A stretch of DNA of 5,689 bases. Source: Casp-actino8 sp046082625. GTDB lineage: Bacteria; Actinomycetota; Acidimicrobiia; Acidimicrobiales; Ilumatobacteraceae. The position numbers and the translations under genes are program-made. Shown piece by piece: positions 5,162-5,689 of the stretch (positions within the stretch are counted from its first letter, which is position 1; the number at the start of each line of letters is the position of its first letter). Under the pieces are notes generated by a model. That model searched no databases. It was not told the origin of the DNA and saw nothing but the letters and a program-made list of their open reading frames with translations. The stretch covers positions 1-5,689 of the forward strand of contig JBJTYE010000105.1 of NCBI GenBank assembly GCA_046082625.1, given 5' to 3'.

Positions 5162-5689
5162 TCACGGCACGATGCGCGGCGGCAGCGGATGGCGATAGAG
5201 AGCCGCGGCGTTCTCACAGCAGAACTTGCGCAGCAGATCATCGGACAGATGACCCCAGGCACCCTTGATCACTTCTTGGGTGTCGGGCCAGGTGCTGTCG
5301 CCGTGGGGATAGTCCACTTCCACCATGATGTGGTCATCGCCGATGACCTCGTGCAGATCGATGGTGGAGGGGTCGTCGATGGTGCAGAACCAGAAGTTGC
5401 GTCGCAACACCTCGGCGGGACGCAAGTCCCAGCCGGCCCCGTAACCACTGCGGTCGACGACGTTCTCGAGACGATCGAGCAGCATCGGCACCCAACCGAT
5501 ACCTCCCTCGCTCATGGCGATCTTCAGACCCGGGTAGCGATAGGCGTAGCCGCTCCACAGCCATTCGGCGCACGCGGTGAGCGAGAGTTGGCCGAACAGA
5601 GTCGCCCCCATTTGCAGGGCCGGCGCGTCGGAGGGCATGGCGTACATGCCCGACGACCCGACGTGCAACGACACCACGGTGTCGGTCTC
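5162..5689 (-). CDS. Amidohydrolase-2 family metal-dependent hydrolase, C-terminal part
   Basis: C-terminal 175 residues of a TIM-barrel metal-dependent enzyme of the amidohydrolase_2 (ACMSD-related) family, whose members hydrolyse or decarboxylate carboxylic-acid intermediates in the cytosol. The frame is open through the window edge, so the N-terminal half, including the usual HxH metal motif, is off-window. Numbered from the edge: SLHVGSSG (7-14) with His9 a likely metal ligand; YPGLKIAMSEGGIGWVPMLLDRLE (52-75); and VDYPHGDSTWPDT (125-137) with Asp126 the expected catalytic, metal-binding Asp. In ACMSD the second-to-last ligand region carries a His where this protein has Glu61 (SEGG). It ends in PPRIVP and a TGA, 18 bases before the ligase, so the two genes are probably cotranscribed. 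Related proteins are common in actinobacterial degradation clusters for steroids and aromatic acids. The reaction is unassigned. Confidence 0.9.
   Translation of the reverse strand, partial: ETDTVVSLHVGSSGMYAMPSDAPALQMGATLFGQLSLTACAEWLWSGYAYRYPGLKIAMSEGGIGWVPMLLDRLENVVDRSGYGAGWDLRPAEVLRRNFWFCTIDDPSTIDLHEVIGDDHIMVEVDYPHGDSTWPDTQEVIKGAWGHLSDDLLRKFCCENAAALYRHPLPPRIVP

Overview
This window looks like part of a catabolic gene cluster from a high-GC bacterium, most likely an actinobacterium. The evidence is strong third-position G/C bias, long antisense shadow ORFs, FadD17-like acyl-CoA ligases, an apparently leaderless start, and a steroid- or acid-degradation style gene set. An acidimicrobial or other non-mycobacterial actinobacterial origin is a guess; nothing here fixes the taxon.

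There are six protein genes and very little free DNA. From left to right: the C-terminal part of an acyl-CoA synthetase (1-1044, +, cut by the window edge); a 68-base convergent gap with a tandem 29-base hairpin repeat; a zinc-independent NADPH:quinone oxidoreductase-type MDR enzyme (1113-2087, -); a 64-base divergent promoter region; a short-chain dehydrogenase resembling 3-alpha-hydroxysteroid dehydrogenase (2152-2931, +), translationally coupled by an ATGA overlap to a SnoaL/NTF2-like protein (2928-3458, +); a 23-base convergent gap inside a long hairpin that contains both stop codons; a complete second acyl-CoA synthetase (3482-5143, -); and, 18 bases upstream of it in the same operon, the C-terminal part of an amidohydrolase-2 family enzyme (5162-5689, -, cut by the window edge). 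No RNA genes, CRISPR arrays, insertion sequences or integrases are visible, and no gene-free stretch exceeds 70 bases.

Together the genes could activate a carboxylic acid side chain as a CoA thioester (two paralogous ligases), oxidise a ring or side-chain hydroxyl (SDR), reduce an enone or quinone-like intermediate (MDR), and carry out a hydration, isomerisation or hydrolytic C-C cleavage step (SnoaL-like protein and amidohydrolase). A steroid or bile-acid-like substrate is the best guess, resting mainly on the likeness of the SDR to Comamonas 3-alpha-HSD and of the ligases to mycobacterial FadD17. This remains inference. The most distinctive points are the inverted, diverged pair of ligases bracketing the block, the two convergent hairpin terminators, and apparent substitutions at expected active-site positions in the SnoaL-like protein and in the P-loop of the complete ligase.
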